A stretch of DNA of 32,189 nt from JANPEZ01 sp031423155 (GTDB lineage Bacteria > Actinomycetota > UBA4738 > HRBIN12): contig JANPEZ010000092.1 of assembly GCA_031423155.1 (NCBI GenBank), positions 1 through 32,189 on the forward strand. Direction: 5' to 3'. Both the position numbers and the translations under genes were made by a program. How positions within the stretch are numbered: position 1 is the stretch's first letter; every line of letters starts with the position of its first letter. The notes under the pieces were generated by a model. It was not told the DNA's origin, did not search any database, and saw only the letters and a list, made by a program, of their open reading frames with translations. Positions 14,906 to 23,420 of the stretch are shown piece after piece.

Positions 14906-16120
14906 ATGCCTTGGTGGGAACGCCCCGGTCTACAGGTTCGCGGCGGCAGGTTGACCGTCGCCGGCCGCGACGCGGAGTCGCTCGCTCGCGAGCGAGGAAC
15001 TCCCTTGTACGCCCACGATCTCGAGCGCGTCGGCGAGCAGGCGCGAGCGCTGCACGGCGCCCTGATGCACGGGGGTCTTCGCGGTCTGGTTCGGTTGGCG
15101 TTGAAGGCTCAGCGTGAACCCGCGCTTCTGGCATACCTGCGGGAGTGGGCGCCCTTCGTCGGGGTCGACGCATGCTCGCCCGGGGAGGTTCGTTGGGCGC
15201 TCGACAACGGCTGGGCGCCCACCGAGATCAGCTACACCGGAACGAACGTCAGTGAGCGAGACCTCGTCGTGATCCTGGGCGCGGGGGTGCACATCAACGT
15301 AGACCTGCTCACGCAGCTGGAACGCGTCGGTCGCCGCGCGCCGGGGTCCCGGGTCGGCTTGCGGGTGAATCCTAGGATCGGGGCGTCGCGGCAGGGCAGC
15401 GGCGCGACCCTCTACACGGGCCAGCGGCCGACCAAGTTCGGCATCTTCGCCGAGCAGCTCGATGAGGCGGTCTCCATCGCCGCGCGGCACTCCCTGAGCA
15501 TCGATACGGTGCACTTCCACGTGGGCGACGGCTACCTGAACGAGGGCCTCGAGGACTTCGCCGAGACCGTCCGGCGCGTCGCTGAGATGGTGGCTCGGTT
15601 GCAGGCAGCCGGCTGCCCGATCGGCGAGGTGAACACGGGAGGCGGGATCGGCGTCCCTCAAAGGGCCGGCGACGAGGCGCTGGATCTGGGCGCCTGGGCC
15701 GGGGTCCTGGCGCAGCATCTCGGCCCCCTCGACGTGGTCGTGTCGACCGAGCCCGGCGACTACCTCGTCAAGGAGTGCGCGGTTCACCTCGCCGAAGTCA
15801 TCACGGTCGAGGAACGCGAGGGCGTCCTCTTCGTCGGCCTGGATACCGGCTGGAACGTCATGTGCGAGCACTTCGTCTACGGCGAGATCCTGGACCTGGT
15901 CCTCTGCCGCGCGGCGGATGCCCCGCCGGCGCGTCCCGTGACGATCAGCGGCCACATCAACGAGGGCAACGACCTGTTCGCCGAGGAGTACCCGTTCCCG
16001 GAGGTCGTCGAAGGCGACATCGTCGCCGCGATCAACGTCGGTAGCTACAACGGCTCGATGACGAGTGGCCACTGCCTGCGCGAGCCCGCGGCCACGGTCT
16101 TCTTCTCCGACCGAGTTTGA
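14906..16120 (+). CDS. Fold-type III PLP-dependent decarboxylase-like protein (LysA/ornithine decarboxylase superfamily)
   Basis: A 404-residue protein of the alanine-racemase/diaminopimelate-decarboxylase fold. Lys67 in LALKAQREP is the expected Schiff-base lysine. GVDACSPGEVRWALDNG, EISYTGTNVSERDL, RVNPRIGASRQGSG, TKFGIFAEQLDEAV, VHFHVGDGYLN and VNTGGGIGVP follow the LysA order, ending the barrel at the phosphate-binding glycine loop; STEPGDYLVKECAVHL is the equivalent of EPGR. In true DAP decarboxylases the C-terminal domain carries a Gly-Pro-x-Cys-Glu-Ser motif; here the corresponding place reads SGHINEGNDLFAEEY, so the substrate is probably not diaminopimelate. It could decarboxylate another amino acid. 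It is followed by a strong hairpin. Confidence 0.8.
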   Translation: MPWWERPGLQVRGGRLTVAGRDAESLARERGTPLYAHDLERVGEQARALHGALMHGGLRGLVRLALKAQREPALLAYLREWAPFVGVDACSPGEVRWALDNGWAPTEISYTGTNVSERDLVVILGAGVHINVDLLTQLERVGRRAPGSRVGLRVNPRIGASRQGSGATLYTGQRPTKFGIFAEQLDEAVSIAARHSLSIDTVHFHVGDGYLNEGLEDFAETVRRVAEMVARLQAAGCPIGEVNTGGGIGVPQRAGDEALDLGAWAGVLAQHLGPLDVVVSTEPGDYLVKECAVHLAEVITVEEREGVLFVGLDTGWNVMCEHFVYGEILDLVLCRAADAPPARPVTISGHINEGNDLFAEEYPFPEVVEGDIVAAINVGSYNGSMTSGHCLREPAATVFFSDRV

Positions 16121-16123
16121 AAG

Positions 16124-16177
16124 GTCGCTCCGCTGGGCACCGGCGTGCGGGGTGCCGGTACCCAGCAGCTGAGCGAC
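16124..16177 (+). terminator. Large stem-loop after the PLP decarboxylase-like gene
   Basis: GTCGCTC (16124-16130) pairs with GAGCGAC (16171-16177). Inside it, GCTGGGCACCGGC (16132-16144) pairs with GCCGGTACCCAGC (16154-16166) with one mismatch, around a 9-nt loop. There is no T-run, so this would be a U-less actinobacterial terminator or a structured RNA element. The rest of the 188-nt gap to the amidohydrolase (16178-16308) shows only a weak CGGTCG/CGACCG repeat and a -10 box. Confidence 0.6.
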
Positions 16178-16294
16178 GGGGCCGGTCGAACGCGGGCGCC
16201 CGACCGACACTTAGGCGATATCGGCAGTGCCGCGTGCCTGGACGAGTGACCGAAGGTCGCAAACCTGATGGACCATCGGCGGCGGCCGAAAAGG

Positions 16295-16300
16295 TATGCT
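16295..16300 (+). promoter_or_regulatory. Candidate -10 box for leaderless amidohydrolase gene
   Basis: TATGCT ends 8 nt before the ATG at 16309, with no Shine-Dalgarno sequence between. This also supports choosing 16309 as the start. Confidence 0.45.
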
Positions 16301-16308
16301 CCGCGCCG

Positions 16309-17550
16309 ATGGCCGAGGACCTGACCGTAATCCGTGCGGGAAAGCTGATCGATACGGTCGCCGGCCAGGTCCTCAAGGCCCGGCTGATCCACGTTCGCTC
16401 CGGCCGCATCGACACGGTCACCCCGGACGAGGGCGCGTATCCGGCCGGCGCTCGTGTGATCGACCTCTCGCACTGCTCCGTGGCTCCCGGGTTCATCGAC
16501 TGCCACGCCCACATGATCGGTGAGGCCGAGTCCGGTCACGGTTACGCCGCGCTGGTCATGCGGAGCCCGGCGCAGGAAGCGATGTCGGGGGTTCGCAACG
16601 CCCGGAAAACGGTGCTCGCCGGGTTCACATCCGTTCGCGACGTCGGAACCTTCCGTGCGTTCGTCGACTGCGCTCTGCGAGACGCGATCGAGGCCGGCGA
16701 CGTTGTTGGACCTCGCATGATGTGCGCGGGTGCCTACGTCACCTCCAGCGGAGGCGGAGGAGACGTGACCGGCCTGGCCGTCGACGTCGACGCGGTCGTT
16801 CCGGTCGATCTGCGGTTCGGGGTCGCGGATTCGGCCGACGAGGTTCGCCACCGGGTCCGCAAGATCCTCCATGGGGGAGCCGACTTCATCAAGGTGATCG
16901 CGACGGGTGCGGTCCTGACCGAGGGAACCACCCCCGGTGCGCCCGAGTTCAGCGAGGCCGAGATCCGCGCCGCGGTCGAGGAGGCCGCGCTCTACGACAC
17001 CCACGTTGCTGCCCACGCCCACGGGGCCGAGGGCATCAAGCGCGCCGTCCGTGCCGGCGTCCGTTCCATAGAGCACGGCTCCCTCATGGACGACGAGTCC
17101 ATCGAGATGATGGCGGCCGCGGGGACGTACCTGGTCGCCGACATCTACTTCGGCGACTACATAGAGGAGGAAGGCACGCGCGCCGGATGGTCCGCCGACG
17201 TGATGCGCAAGAACCGCGAGACCACCGATGCCCAGCGCGAAGGTTTCGAGAAAGCCGTCAAGGCCGGGGTGAAGATCGCTTACGGCACCGACAGCGGAGG
17301 CTATCCGCACGAGTGGGTCGGCAAGCAGTTCGCCTACATGGTGCGGTACGGGATGACGCCGATCGGCGCGATCCAGGCAGCGACCGTTGTAGCGGCCGAA
17401 CTCATGGGTTGGTCCGACCGGGCCGGCTCCGTCGAGCCCGGCAGGTTCGCCGACATCGTCGCGGTCGAGGGCGACATCACCGAGGACGTCTCCCTGCTGG
17501 AGAACGTCGGGTTCGTGATGAAGGCCGGCGAGGTGCTGAAGGGCCCGTAG
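16309..17550 (+). CDS. Metal-dependent amidohydrolase (imidazolonepropionase/Xaa-Pro dipeptidase-like)
   Basis: A 413-residue protein. A longer in-frame opening from 16117 runs through the upstream hairpin and lacks family character, so ATG 16309 was chosen. Metal-site residues are all visible: His66 and His68 in DCHAHM, Lys195 in FIKVIATGA (likely carbamylated bridging lysine), His236/His238 in AAHAHG, His256 in IEHGS and Asp328 in YGTDSGG. The ends form the usual small beta domain (ADIVAVEGDITEDVSLL). Such enzymes hydrolyse cyclic amides or dipeptides, often with proline or other imino acids. It precedes the selenoprotein operon by 90 nt, but that operon has its own promoter and the shared operator is absent here, so a common pathway is only a possibility. 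Confidence 0.85.
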   Translation: MAEDLTVIRAGKLIDTVAGQVLKARLIHVRSGRIDTVTPDEGAYPAGARVIDLSHCSVAPGFIDCHAHMIGEAESGHGYAALVMRSPAQEAMSGVRNARKTVLAGFTSVRDVGTFRAFVDCALRDAIEAGDVVGPRMMCAGAYVTSSGGGGDVTGLAVDVDAVVPVDLRFGVADSADEVRHRVRKILHGGADFIKVIATGAVLTEGTTPGAPEFSEAEIRAAVEEAALYDTHVAAHAHGAEGIKRAVRAGVRSIEHGSLMDDESIEMMAAAGTYLVADIYFGDYIEEEGTRAGWSADVMRKNRETTDAQREGFEKAVKAGVKIAYGTDSGGYPHEWVGKQFAYMVRYGMTPIGAIQAATVVAAELMGWSDRAGSVEPGRFADIVAVEGDITEDVSLLENVGFVMKAGEVLKGP

Positions 17551-17577
17551 CGATCATCGGCCAGGCACGTCAGGGTT

Positions 17578-17623
17578 GTTGACAGGCACGAGGGACCGAA
17601 AGTGTAAACTGTCAACCGTGTAC
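17578..17623 (+). promoter_or_regulatory. Promoter and GntR-type operator of the selenoprotein reductase operon
   Basis: TTGACA (17579-17584) is a perfect -35. The -10 is either TGTAAA (17603-17608, 18-nt spacer) or TAAACT (17605-17610, 20 nt). GTCAACCGTGTAC (17611-17623) directly follows and fits the 13-bp GTCAACnGTnnAC motif also present before gntR and between the phosphatase and transporter genes. In addition GTTGACAG (17578-17585) and CTGTCAAC (17609-17616) form a perfect 8-bp inverted repeat spaced about three helical turns apart. A repressor here would block both the -35 box and the start site. Confidence 0.65.
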
Positions 17624-17640
17624 CGGGCCGAGGGATCGAT

Positions 17641-19236
17641 ATGAGCACCTACGACGCGATCATCATCGGAGGAGGCCATAACGGTCTCGTCGCGGGTTTC
17701 TACCTGTCTCGAGCCGGCCTTCGAACCCTGGTGCTGGAGCGAAGACCGTTCGTCGGCGGAGCGTGCAACACGGAGGAGTTCGCGCCCGGCTACCGAGCTT
17801 CGACCGGCGCGTACGTACTTTCGATGCTCCGCGAGGCGATCTGGCAGGACATGCGCCTCGTCGAGCGAGGGATCGTCGTAGATCCGGCCGGTCCGACCTT
17901 GAACCTGTATCCGGATGGGGCGCACTACTACATCGGCGAGGACATGCAGGCCAACGTCGAGGAGACTTTCCGCTTCAGTCCCTCCGACGCTCGCGCTCTG
18001 CCCGGTTTCGAGACAAGGGTCGCTTCCCTGGCTCAAGGCGTGATCCCTTCGTTCGAGTGGACCGCCCCCGATCCGCGGATGCGCGACATGCGAGAGGTGA
18101 AGGACCTGATCAAGTGGGGACGCATGGGATGGAGGCACCGCGAGCAGCTGGCCGACCTGGCCTTCATCTTCTCCACCTCGGCGACCCAGTTCGTTTCGGA
18201 GACCTTCGAGTCCGAACATGTGAAGGCCGCCCTGGCCTGGCACGCGATCAACGACAGCGTCGCGGGGCCATCCACGCCGGGAACCGCCTACGTATTGCTC
18301 CACGATCACGCCGGCGAAGATGCCGGCGGAGGCGTCAGGCAGTGGGGGTTCGTTCGAGGCGGTATGGGTTCACTGACCCAGACGATGGCCGACGCTGCCC
18401 GGGAGGCCGGGTGCGAGATACGTTGCAACGCAGAGGTTGCGCGCGTGCTGACCCACGGCGGTTCGGCGACGGGTGTCGAGCTGGTCAGCGGTGAGCAACT
18501 CTCGGCGGCGCGCGTGCTTTCCAACGCCGACCCCAAGAGAACCTTCCTATCGCTCTGCGATCCGGCCGACCTTCCATCTGAATTCCTGGGGGCGATCCGA
18601 GCCTACCGATGCCAAGGAACGTCGATCAAGATCAACCTCGGTGTCTCGGAGCTTCCGTATGTACGAGGTCTGCCCGAAGGCGGCGTCCAGCCGTACCACA
18701 CGGGCATCATGGAACTGAACCCATTCATCCAAGACATGGATCGTCAACAGGCTCAGGCCGTCCAGGGCATCGCCGCCGACCCAGCCCACGTCGAGTTGTG
18801 TTTCCCGACCGTTCACGATCCTTCGTTGGCTCCAGAGGGCAAGCACATCATCACGATCGACGTGAACTCCCAGCCCTACGATCTGCGCGACCAGAGCTGG
18901 GACGACGTAAAGGAGGATCGAGCCGATCGCGTGATATCCCAGATCGCCGAGTACTTCCCGAAACTGCCGGACCTGATCGAGCATCGGCAGGTACTTACAC
19001 CCCTCGACATGGAGCGTGTGATGGGTCTGACCGGGGGACACGCGCTGCACGGCGACATGGCACCTGACCAGCTCTTGTTCCTTCGGCCCGTTCGAGGGTG
19101 GGCGGACTACCGGACACCGATCCGCGGCCTATACCTGTGCGGTGCCGGCACACATCCGGGCGGCGGCGTCACAGGAGCGAACGGCCGCAACGCTTCTCGC
19201 GAGGTGCTCCGTGACTCGAAGCGGAGCCGGCGATGA
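17641..19236 (+). CDS. FAD-dependent oxidoreductase, phytoene desaturase/PYROXD2-like
   Basis: A 531-residue flavoprotein, first gene of the operon, with GAGGGA at 17630-17635 as ribosome binding site. The N-terminal dinucleotide fold reads DAIIIGGGHNGLVAGFYLSR (glycines 10, 11, 12, 15) and then VLERRPFVGGACNTEEF, as in the NAD(P)/FAD-dependent PYROXD2/CrtI-like family. The C-terminal FAD-binding segment GLYLCGAGTHPGGGVTGANG is also typical. Length is usual for the family (about 520-540). Members desaturate or oxidise varied substrates; the phytoene role is unlikely here as no carotenoid genes are near. Coupled to an aminotransferase, it may oxidise an amine or amino acid derivative; this is inference. 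The stop overlaps the next start (ATGA at 19233). Confidence 0.88.
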   Translation: MSTYDAIIIGGGHNGLVAGFYLSRAGLRTLVLERRPFVGGACNTEEFAPGYRASTGAYVLSMLREAIWQDMRLVERGIVVDPAGPTLNLYPDGAHYYIGEDMQANVEETFRFSPSDARALPGFETRVASLAQGVIPSFEWTAPDPRMRDMREVKDLIKWGRMGWRHREQLADLAFIFSTSATQFVSETFESEHVKAALAWHAINDSVAGPSTPGTAYVLLHDHAGEDAGGGVRQWGFVRGGMGSLTQTMADAAREAGCEIRCNAEVARVLTHGGSATGVELVSGEQLSAARVLSNADPKRTFLSLCDPADLPSEFLGAIRAYRCQGTSIKINLGVSELPYVRGLPEGGVQPYHTGIMELNPFIQDMDRQQAQAVQGIAADPAHVELCFPTVHDPSLAPEGKHIITIDVNSQPYDLRDQSWDDVKEDRADRVISQIAEYFPKLPDLIEHRQVLTPLDMERVMGLTGGHALHGDMAPDQLLFLRPVRGWADYRTPIRGLYLCGAGTHPGGGVTGANGRNASREVLRDSKRSRR

Positions 19237-20576
19237 GCCAGGAAGTTCCGCGGATCTTGAGTGAGCCGCCCGGACCGAAGACGCGGGAGATTCTGGCGAG
19301 ACTGTCGAAGGTGCTCTACCCCGGACTGGCGAAGGACCTCGGGCCGTTCGTCGTGAGCCGCAAGTCCGGATACGAGATCGAAGACATCGACGGCAACGTG
19401 TACCTGGACATGATCAGCGCCATGGCCTCTGTTCCCGTAGGGTCCGCCCGCGAGGACATCACCGCGGCCGCCATCGAGGGCCTGCGGCGCTACGGCAACG
19501 AAGACGCGCACTTCTTCGCTCACGAGTACATGCTCCCCCTTGCCGAGAAGCTGCTCGCGATCGCGCCGGCGGGTTTGACCAGGGTCGATATCTCCCTGAA
19601 CGGAACCGAGGCGGTCGAGACCGCGATCCGGTTCATGCGCCGGTCCACCGGCAGGCCGATCGTGATCGGGTTCATGGGTGGCTATCACGGTGAGACAGGA
19701 ACGGCGGGCGCGGTCGGGGCCGAGACGAGTGACCTGTCCTTGGGATACCGGGCGCTGATGCCCGGTTTCGTCCACGTTCCGTATCCGAATCCATACCGCA
19801 GCCCGTTCACGGCACGCCCCGGTGGGACCGGCGACGGCACGGTGGACTACATGCGCGATCACCTCCTCTTCCACGCGATAGATCCGCGGGAGGTGGCCGG
19901 CGTGATGATCGAGCCGGTGATGGGCTCGGGAGGATGCGTGGCGCCTCCCGACGCGTTCTGGCCTGCGCTGCAGGATCTCTGCCGTGAGCACGACTGGCTG
20001 CTCGCGGTGGATGAAGTCAAGACCGGGTTCGGCAGGACGGGTCACATGTTCGCCGTCGAGCGCTGGGGGGTCGAACCAGATCTGATGGCGCTGGGCAAGT
20101 CGATGGGAGGGGGAGTCATGCCCATCGGCGCGGTCCTGGGGACCGAGCGGGCGATGGGTTTCGAAGATGTCTCCACCGGATCGACATGGTCGTGGCTGCC
20201 GGCCGCGTGCGCCGCCGCACTCGAGACCCTCGCCGTTTTCGAGCGCGAGCCCATCCTGGAGAACGTTCGGGCCCTGGACGCTGCGGCCTCTGCCGCGCTC
20301 GCGCCTTTGATGGATCGCTACGAGTGCATCGGCGACATCCGCGTCGTTGGCTGTTTCATCGCGATCGAGTTCGTAAAGGATCGCGACACAAAGGAGAGAG
20401 ATCCGGCCCTGATGGAGAAGGTCGCCTGGGCCTGCGCGCGGCGCGGACTCCTGGCCGACGCGAGCACCACATCGCTGAACCTACAGCCGTCCCTCATAAC
20501 CCCGGTGGATGTCATGGAGCGCGGTGTCGGCATCCTCGATGACTCGATCGCCGCGGCGCTGGGGGGGACGGACTGA
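19233..20576 (+). CDS. Class III aminotransferase (PLP-dependent)
   Basis: A 447-residue omega-type aminotransferase. The PLP Schiff-base lysine is Lys289 in LMALGKSMGGG, and Asp260 in LLAVDEVKTGFGRTG pairs with the pyridine nitrogen. FMGGYHGETGTAGAVGAET is the phosphate-cup region, IEPVMGSGGCVAPP the conserved turn before it, and LMDRYECIGDIRVVGCFIAIEF the C-terminal domain. Glutamate-1-semialdehyde aminomutase, GABA, taurine and other amine transaminases share this family; the substrate cannot be read. Its place between a flavoprotein and a lactonase suggests conversion of an amine to a carbonyl, or making an amino acid from a keto acid. ATG 19233 is within the previous stop; its own stop overlaps the next ATG (TGATG). 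Confidence 0.9.
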   Translation: MSQEVPRILSEPPGPKTREILARLSKVLYPGLAKDLGPFVVSRKSGYEIEDIDGNVYLDMISAMASVPVGSAREDITAAAIEGLRRYGNEDAHFFAHEYMLPLAEKLLAIAPAGLTRVDISLNGTEAVETAIRFMRRSTGRPIVIGFMGGYHGETGTAGAVGAETSDLSLGYRALMPGFVHVPYPNPYRSPFTARPGGTGDGTVDYMRDHLLFHAIDPREVAGVMIEPVMGSGGCVAPPDAFWPALQDLCREHDWLLAVDEVKTGFGRTGHMFAVERWGVEPDLMALGKSMGGGVMPIGAVLGTERAMGFEDVSTGSTWSWLPAACAAALETLAVFEREPILENVRALDAAASAALAPLMDRYECIGDIRVVGCFIAIEFVKDRDTKERDPALMEKVAWACARRGLLADASTTSLNLQPSLITPVDVMERGVGILDDSIAAALGGTD

Positions 20577-21418
20577 TGCTCGAGCGGTTCACCGAACTGA
20601 CGGGAGATCTGAATCACCCCGAGGGTGTCGCCTGGGATCCCTTGGCCGGCAAGCTCTATGCGGGAGGAGAGCATGGCGAGATCTACGCCGTGACTTTGGA
20701 AGGTGAGGTCGAAGAGATCGCCTCGACCGGGGGATCGATGCTCGGCATCGCGGTCGACGGTCACGGCCGCGTGTACGCGTGCGATGCAGGGAACGGGGAG
20801 GTCGTTCGCTTCGACCCGGCCGCGGGTCAGCTCGAAACCTATGCTCGCGGCGCCGGCGGTGAGGAACTCGACACCCCCAACGCCTGCGCCTTCGACGCAG
20901 ATGGGAACCTCTACGTCTCATGCAGCGGTGAGGACGACCCGGGGGGTGCGTCCATCGTCAAGGTGGAGCCCGGCGGGCGTGTCCGGGTCTGGTCCTCGTC
21001 GGTCCCTCACTATCCGAACGGGGTCTGCATCTCGGCCGACGGCGCCTCGCTGCTCGTGGTGGAGTCGTATCTTCCCGGGGTCACCCGCCTGCCGATCCTG
21101 CCCGATGGATCCGCTGGCGACCCCGAGCTGTACGTGATGCTTCCCGAGTCCGAACCGGATGGGATCGCGCTGGATTCGAACGGACAGGTGTGGGTTACGC
21201 GCTATCGGCCCGACGGGATCGTTCGGGTAACCCCCTCCGGGGACGTGGTCGTAGTCGCGCACGATCCCCTGGCGCACGTCTTCGACGCGCCGACGAACAT
21301 GACCTGGGCCGGGGAGGGTCTGGACCTGGTCGTCGTCGCGAACGTGGGGGACACGATGCTGATGATCGCCGACCTCGGCGTCCGCGGACGCCCGCTCGTC
21401 TACCCGGAGATCTCGTGA
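20576..21418 (+). CDS. SMP-30/gluconolactonase-like beta-propeller protein
   Basis: A 280-residue protein starting at ATG 20576. It has six-bladed propeller repeats: LNHPEGVAWDPLAGKLYAGG, GIAVDGHGRVYACDAGNGEV, TPNACAFDADGNLYVSCSG, YPNGVCISADGASLLVVES, PDGIALDSNGQVWVTRY and APTNMTWAGEGLDLVVVANV. Metal-binding Glu (HPEG), Asn (TPNA, YPNG) and Asp/Asn (VVES region) of the SMP-30 family can be recognised. Such proteins hydrolyse lactones or other cyclic esters, usually with Ca or Zn, in the cytoplasm. In this operon it may open a lactone or lactam formed by an earlier enzyme, though some family members have other roles. The stop overlaps the SDR start. Confidence 0.85.
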   Translation: MLERFTELTGDLNHPEGVAWDPLAGKLYAGGEHGEIYAVTLEGEVEEIASTGGSMLGIAVDGHGRVYACDAGNGEVVRFDPAAGQLETYARGAGGEELDTPNACAFDADGNLYVSCSGEDDPGGASIVKVEPGGRVRVWSSSVPHYPNGVCISADGASLLVVESYLPGVTRLPILPDGSAGDPELYVMLPESEPDGIALDSNGQVWVTRYRPDGIVRVTPSGDVVVVAHDPLAHVFDAPTNMTWAGEGLDLVVVANVGDTMLMIADLGVRGRPLVYPEIS

Positions 21419-22212
21419 GAGCCCGTTTCGCGGGCCGCGTCGCGCTCGTGACCGGTGCGGCCCAAGGCATCGGGAGAGCGATCGCGGACGCATTCTTGGA
21501 CGAGGAAGCGGTGGTCGTTGGCGTGGATGTGCGAGCAGACGGGTTGGCCTCCCTGGCGTCGCGGGAACGGGCGCACGCACTCGAAGCCGATCTGAGCGAT
21601 CCTCGATCCTGCTCGGATCTGCTCGCGCGCGCGGTCTCGCTGGCCGGAAGGGTCGATGTCCTGGTGAACTGCGCAGGGGTCCAGCCCGACGGGAGCGCCC
21701 TCGACATCACCCTCGAGGAGTTCGATCGGACGATCGCCGTCAACACCCGGGCACCGTTCGTGCTCATGCAGCAGGCCTGTCGGCACATGATCGCCAGCGG
21801 CGGCGGGGCCATCGTCAACGTGACGAGCGCCAACGCGATACGCAACGAATCGCCCGAGTCCGTCTACAACGCCTCGAAGGCCGCGCTCGGATCGCTGACC
21901 GCGGCGTTCGCCCACGAGTTCGGCCACCTCGGGGTCAGGGTGAACGCGGTGGCTCCGGGAGAGACGCTCACCCCCGAGGCCGAGGCGGCGATGACCGAGG
22001 ATGACCGCCGCCTGATCAGGGACTACCTGCGTCGAGTCCCGATGCGTCGGGCAGGAAGGGCCGGGGAGCAGGCGGCCGCGGTGCTGTTCCTGGCCAGCGA
22101 CGAGGCCTCCTTCGTAACGGGGCAGACGCTCATCGTCGATGGCGGGGAGTTGACCGGCGAGTGGTACGACCCCGCCGACTCGCCGCCCGTTCCTCCGGAG
22201 GCGGTGCCTTGA
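21415..22212 (+). CDS. Short-chain dehydrogenase/reductase (SDR)
   Basis: A 265-residue classical SDR starting at GTG 21415 (GTGA overlap). The cofactor motif TGxxxGxG is residues 13-20 (TGAAQGIG), with DVRAD after the second strand suggesting NAD preference. LVNCAG is the NNAG-type motif. The catalytic set is Ser138, Tyr151 and Lys155 (NVTSANA; YNASK). RVNAVAPGET and the end SFVTGQTLIVDGGE are also typical. It would interconvert an alcohol and ketone or a similar pair. The last part (GEWYDPADSPPVPPEAVP) extends past the usual end. The stop is overlapped by the TTG start of grdE. Confidence 0.92.
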   Translation: MRARFAGRVALVTGAAQGIGRAIADAFLDEEAVVVGVDVRADGLASLASRERAHALEADLSDPRSCSDLLARAVSLAGRVDVLVNCAGVQPDGSALDITLEEFDRTIAVNTRAPFVLMQQACRHMIASGGGAIVNVTSANAIRNESPESVYNASKAALGSLTAAFAHEFGHLGVRVNAVAPGETLTPEAEAAMTEDDRRLIRDYLRRVPMRRAGRAGEQAAAVLFLASDEASFVTGQTLIVDGGELTGEWYDPADSPPVPPEAVP

Positions 22213-23420
22213 TCGAGATCGCCGCCTTCAGGATCGAGGAAGCGCTGCTCGGTCAAGGGCTGCCGAGCTTCGCGGACGGGAAGCTCGTCGTCGGAGATAT
22301 CGCCGCCGGCGATGAGACGCTGCGCGAGATGCGCGCGCGGATCGTCGCTCCGGGGGAGGCGGTTCGGATCGAGAACGCCCTGGACGTCGTCCTTCCTACA
22401 TGCGACGCCGCAGATCCGGGCGTTTCGTTCCCCGGCGTCGTCGGGCCGCACGGTGCGGCCGTGGGCGAGCGTCTCAACAGGCTGGAGGGCCTCGTGGTGG
22501 TCCCGGTTTGTGACTGGCTCGCCGCCGGCTACGCGCAGGCCGAGGAGTTCCCCGGTTCATACATCGATCGCGACGGACCGGGCGCCGCTCTCGACCCCTG
22601 GCGCTCCGAGTCGATGTTGGTCCTCGAGTTCATCCCGGTTCCCGGGACGCCGGCCGGTGAGGCCGACGCTTCGATACGCAAGGTGACGCTCGGGGTCGCC
22701 CGCGACCTGGCCGCGACGACGCTGGGAAAGCAAGCCGACCGGGTCGAGGTCTTCGGACCGACGCCCGCCGGAGCGCTCCCTCGCGTCTGCGCGATCTTGC
22801 AGGCAGGGTCGGAGGGGCCATTGCTCGATACCTATCTGCGAGGGCGGCCTCTGCTCGATCAAGCGCCGCTCGTGCTGCCTATCGAGGACCTGTTCGGGGG
22901 TGCGGTGACGGCCGGCGCCTACGACTGGGCGGGCATGCGCAACCCGACGGCCTGTTATCAGTCGAGCGCGTTGATACGCGAACTCCTCGCGCGCGACGGA
23001 CGGGAGCTGTCGTTCGCCGGCGCGATCTTGACCCTCGGGTATCTGGACGGCGCCGAGGCGAAGCGGGAGATGGCGGCGCATAACGTCGAGCTGGCGGTAT
23101 CCCTCCGTGCTCAGGCAGCGGTCTGCACGACGTTCGAGTCGGGGAACTCGCATACCGACACGATGCTCACCGTACAGGCGCTCGAACGAGCGGGCGTCCG
23201 CACCGTCGCGCTCGTTGCAGAGACGAACGGAGGATTGACCGATCACGTTCCCGAAGCGGACTGCCTCGTGAGCACCGGCAACGAGGACGAGTCGGTCGCG
23301 GCATGGACCCCCGACGAGACGATCGGCGGAGCAGCGCCCCTCGGCCCGATACCCGCGGCCCTTCATCTCGGTGCACTGACCCAGATGGGCGATGCCAGGC
23401 TGCAAGCGGTGCCGGCATGA
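22209..23420 (+). CDS. grdE: Glycine/sarcosine/betaine reductase component B, GrdE-type proprotein
   Basis: A 403-residue protein starting at TTG 22209 (TTGA overlap) behind GGAGG at 22197-22201. It matches the GrdE/GrdG/GrdI family, whose proprotein cleaves itself at an internal cysteine to leave a pyruvoyl or related carbonyl group that binds the amine substrate. Cys249, in MRNPTACYQSSALI, sits close to the known processing position (near residue 242 in clostridial GrdE). Other family stretches are MLVLEFIPVPGTPAGEAD, FAGAILTLGYLDGAEAKREM and CTTFESGNSHTDTM. The substrate-specific part B works with the selenoprotein GrdB encoded next. Whether glycine, sarcosine, betaine or another amine is used is unknown. 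Clostridial GrdE is about 428 aa, so this one is a little short. Confidence 0.88.
   Translation: MIEIAAFRIEEALLGQGLPSFADGKLVVGDIAAGDETLREMRARIVAPGEAVRIENALDVVLPTCDAADPGVSFPGVVGPHGAAVGERLNRLEGLVVVPVCDWLAAGYAQAEEFPGSYIDRDGPGAALDPWRSESMLVLEFIPVPGTPAGEADASIRKVTLGVARDLAATTLGKQADRVEVFGPTPAGALPRVCAILQAGSEGPLLDTYLRGRPLLDQAPLVLPIEDLFGGAVTAGAYDWAGMRNPTACYQSSALIRELLARDGRELSFAGAILTLGYLDGAEAKREMAAHNVELAVSLRAQAAVCTTFESGNSHTDTMLTVQALERAGVRTVALVAETNGGLTDHVPEADCLVSTGNEDESVAAWTPDETIGGAAPLGPIPAALHLGALTQMGDARLQAVPA

Noticed and set aside
16045..17310. 421-codon open frame on the - strand
   Set aside because: Opposite the amidohydrolase with all its metal ligands; no motif of its own.
17641..19236. Carotenoid biosynthesis role for the CrtI-like flavoprotein
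   Set aside because: No crtB, crtE or other carotenoid genes are nearby, and the protein is coupled to an aminotransferase and grd genes.
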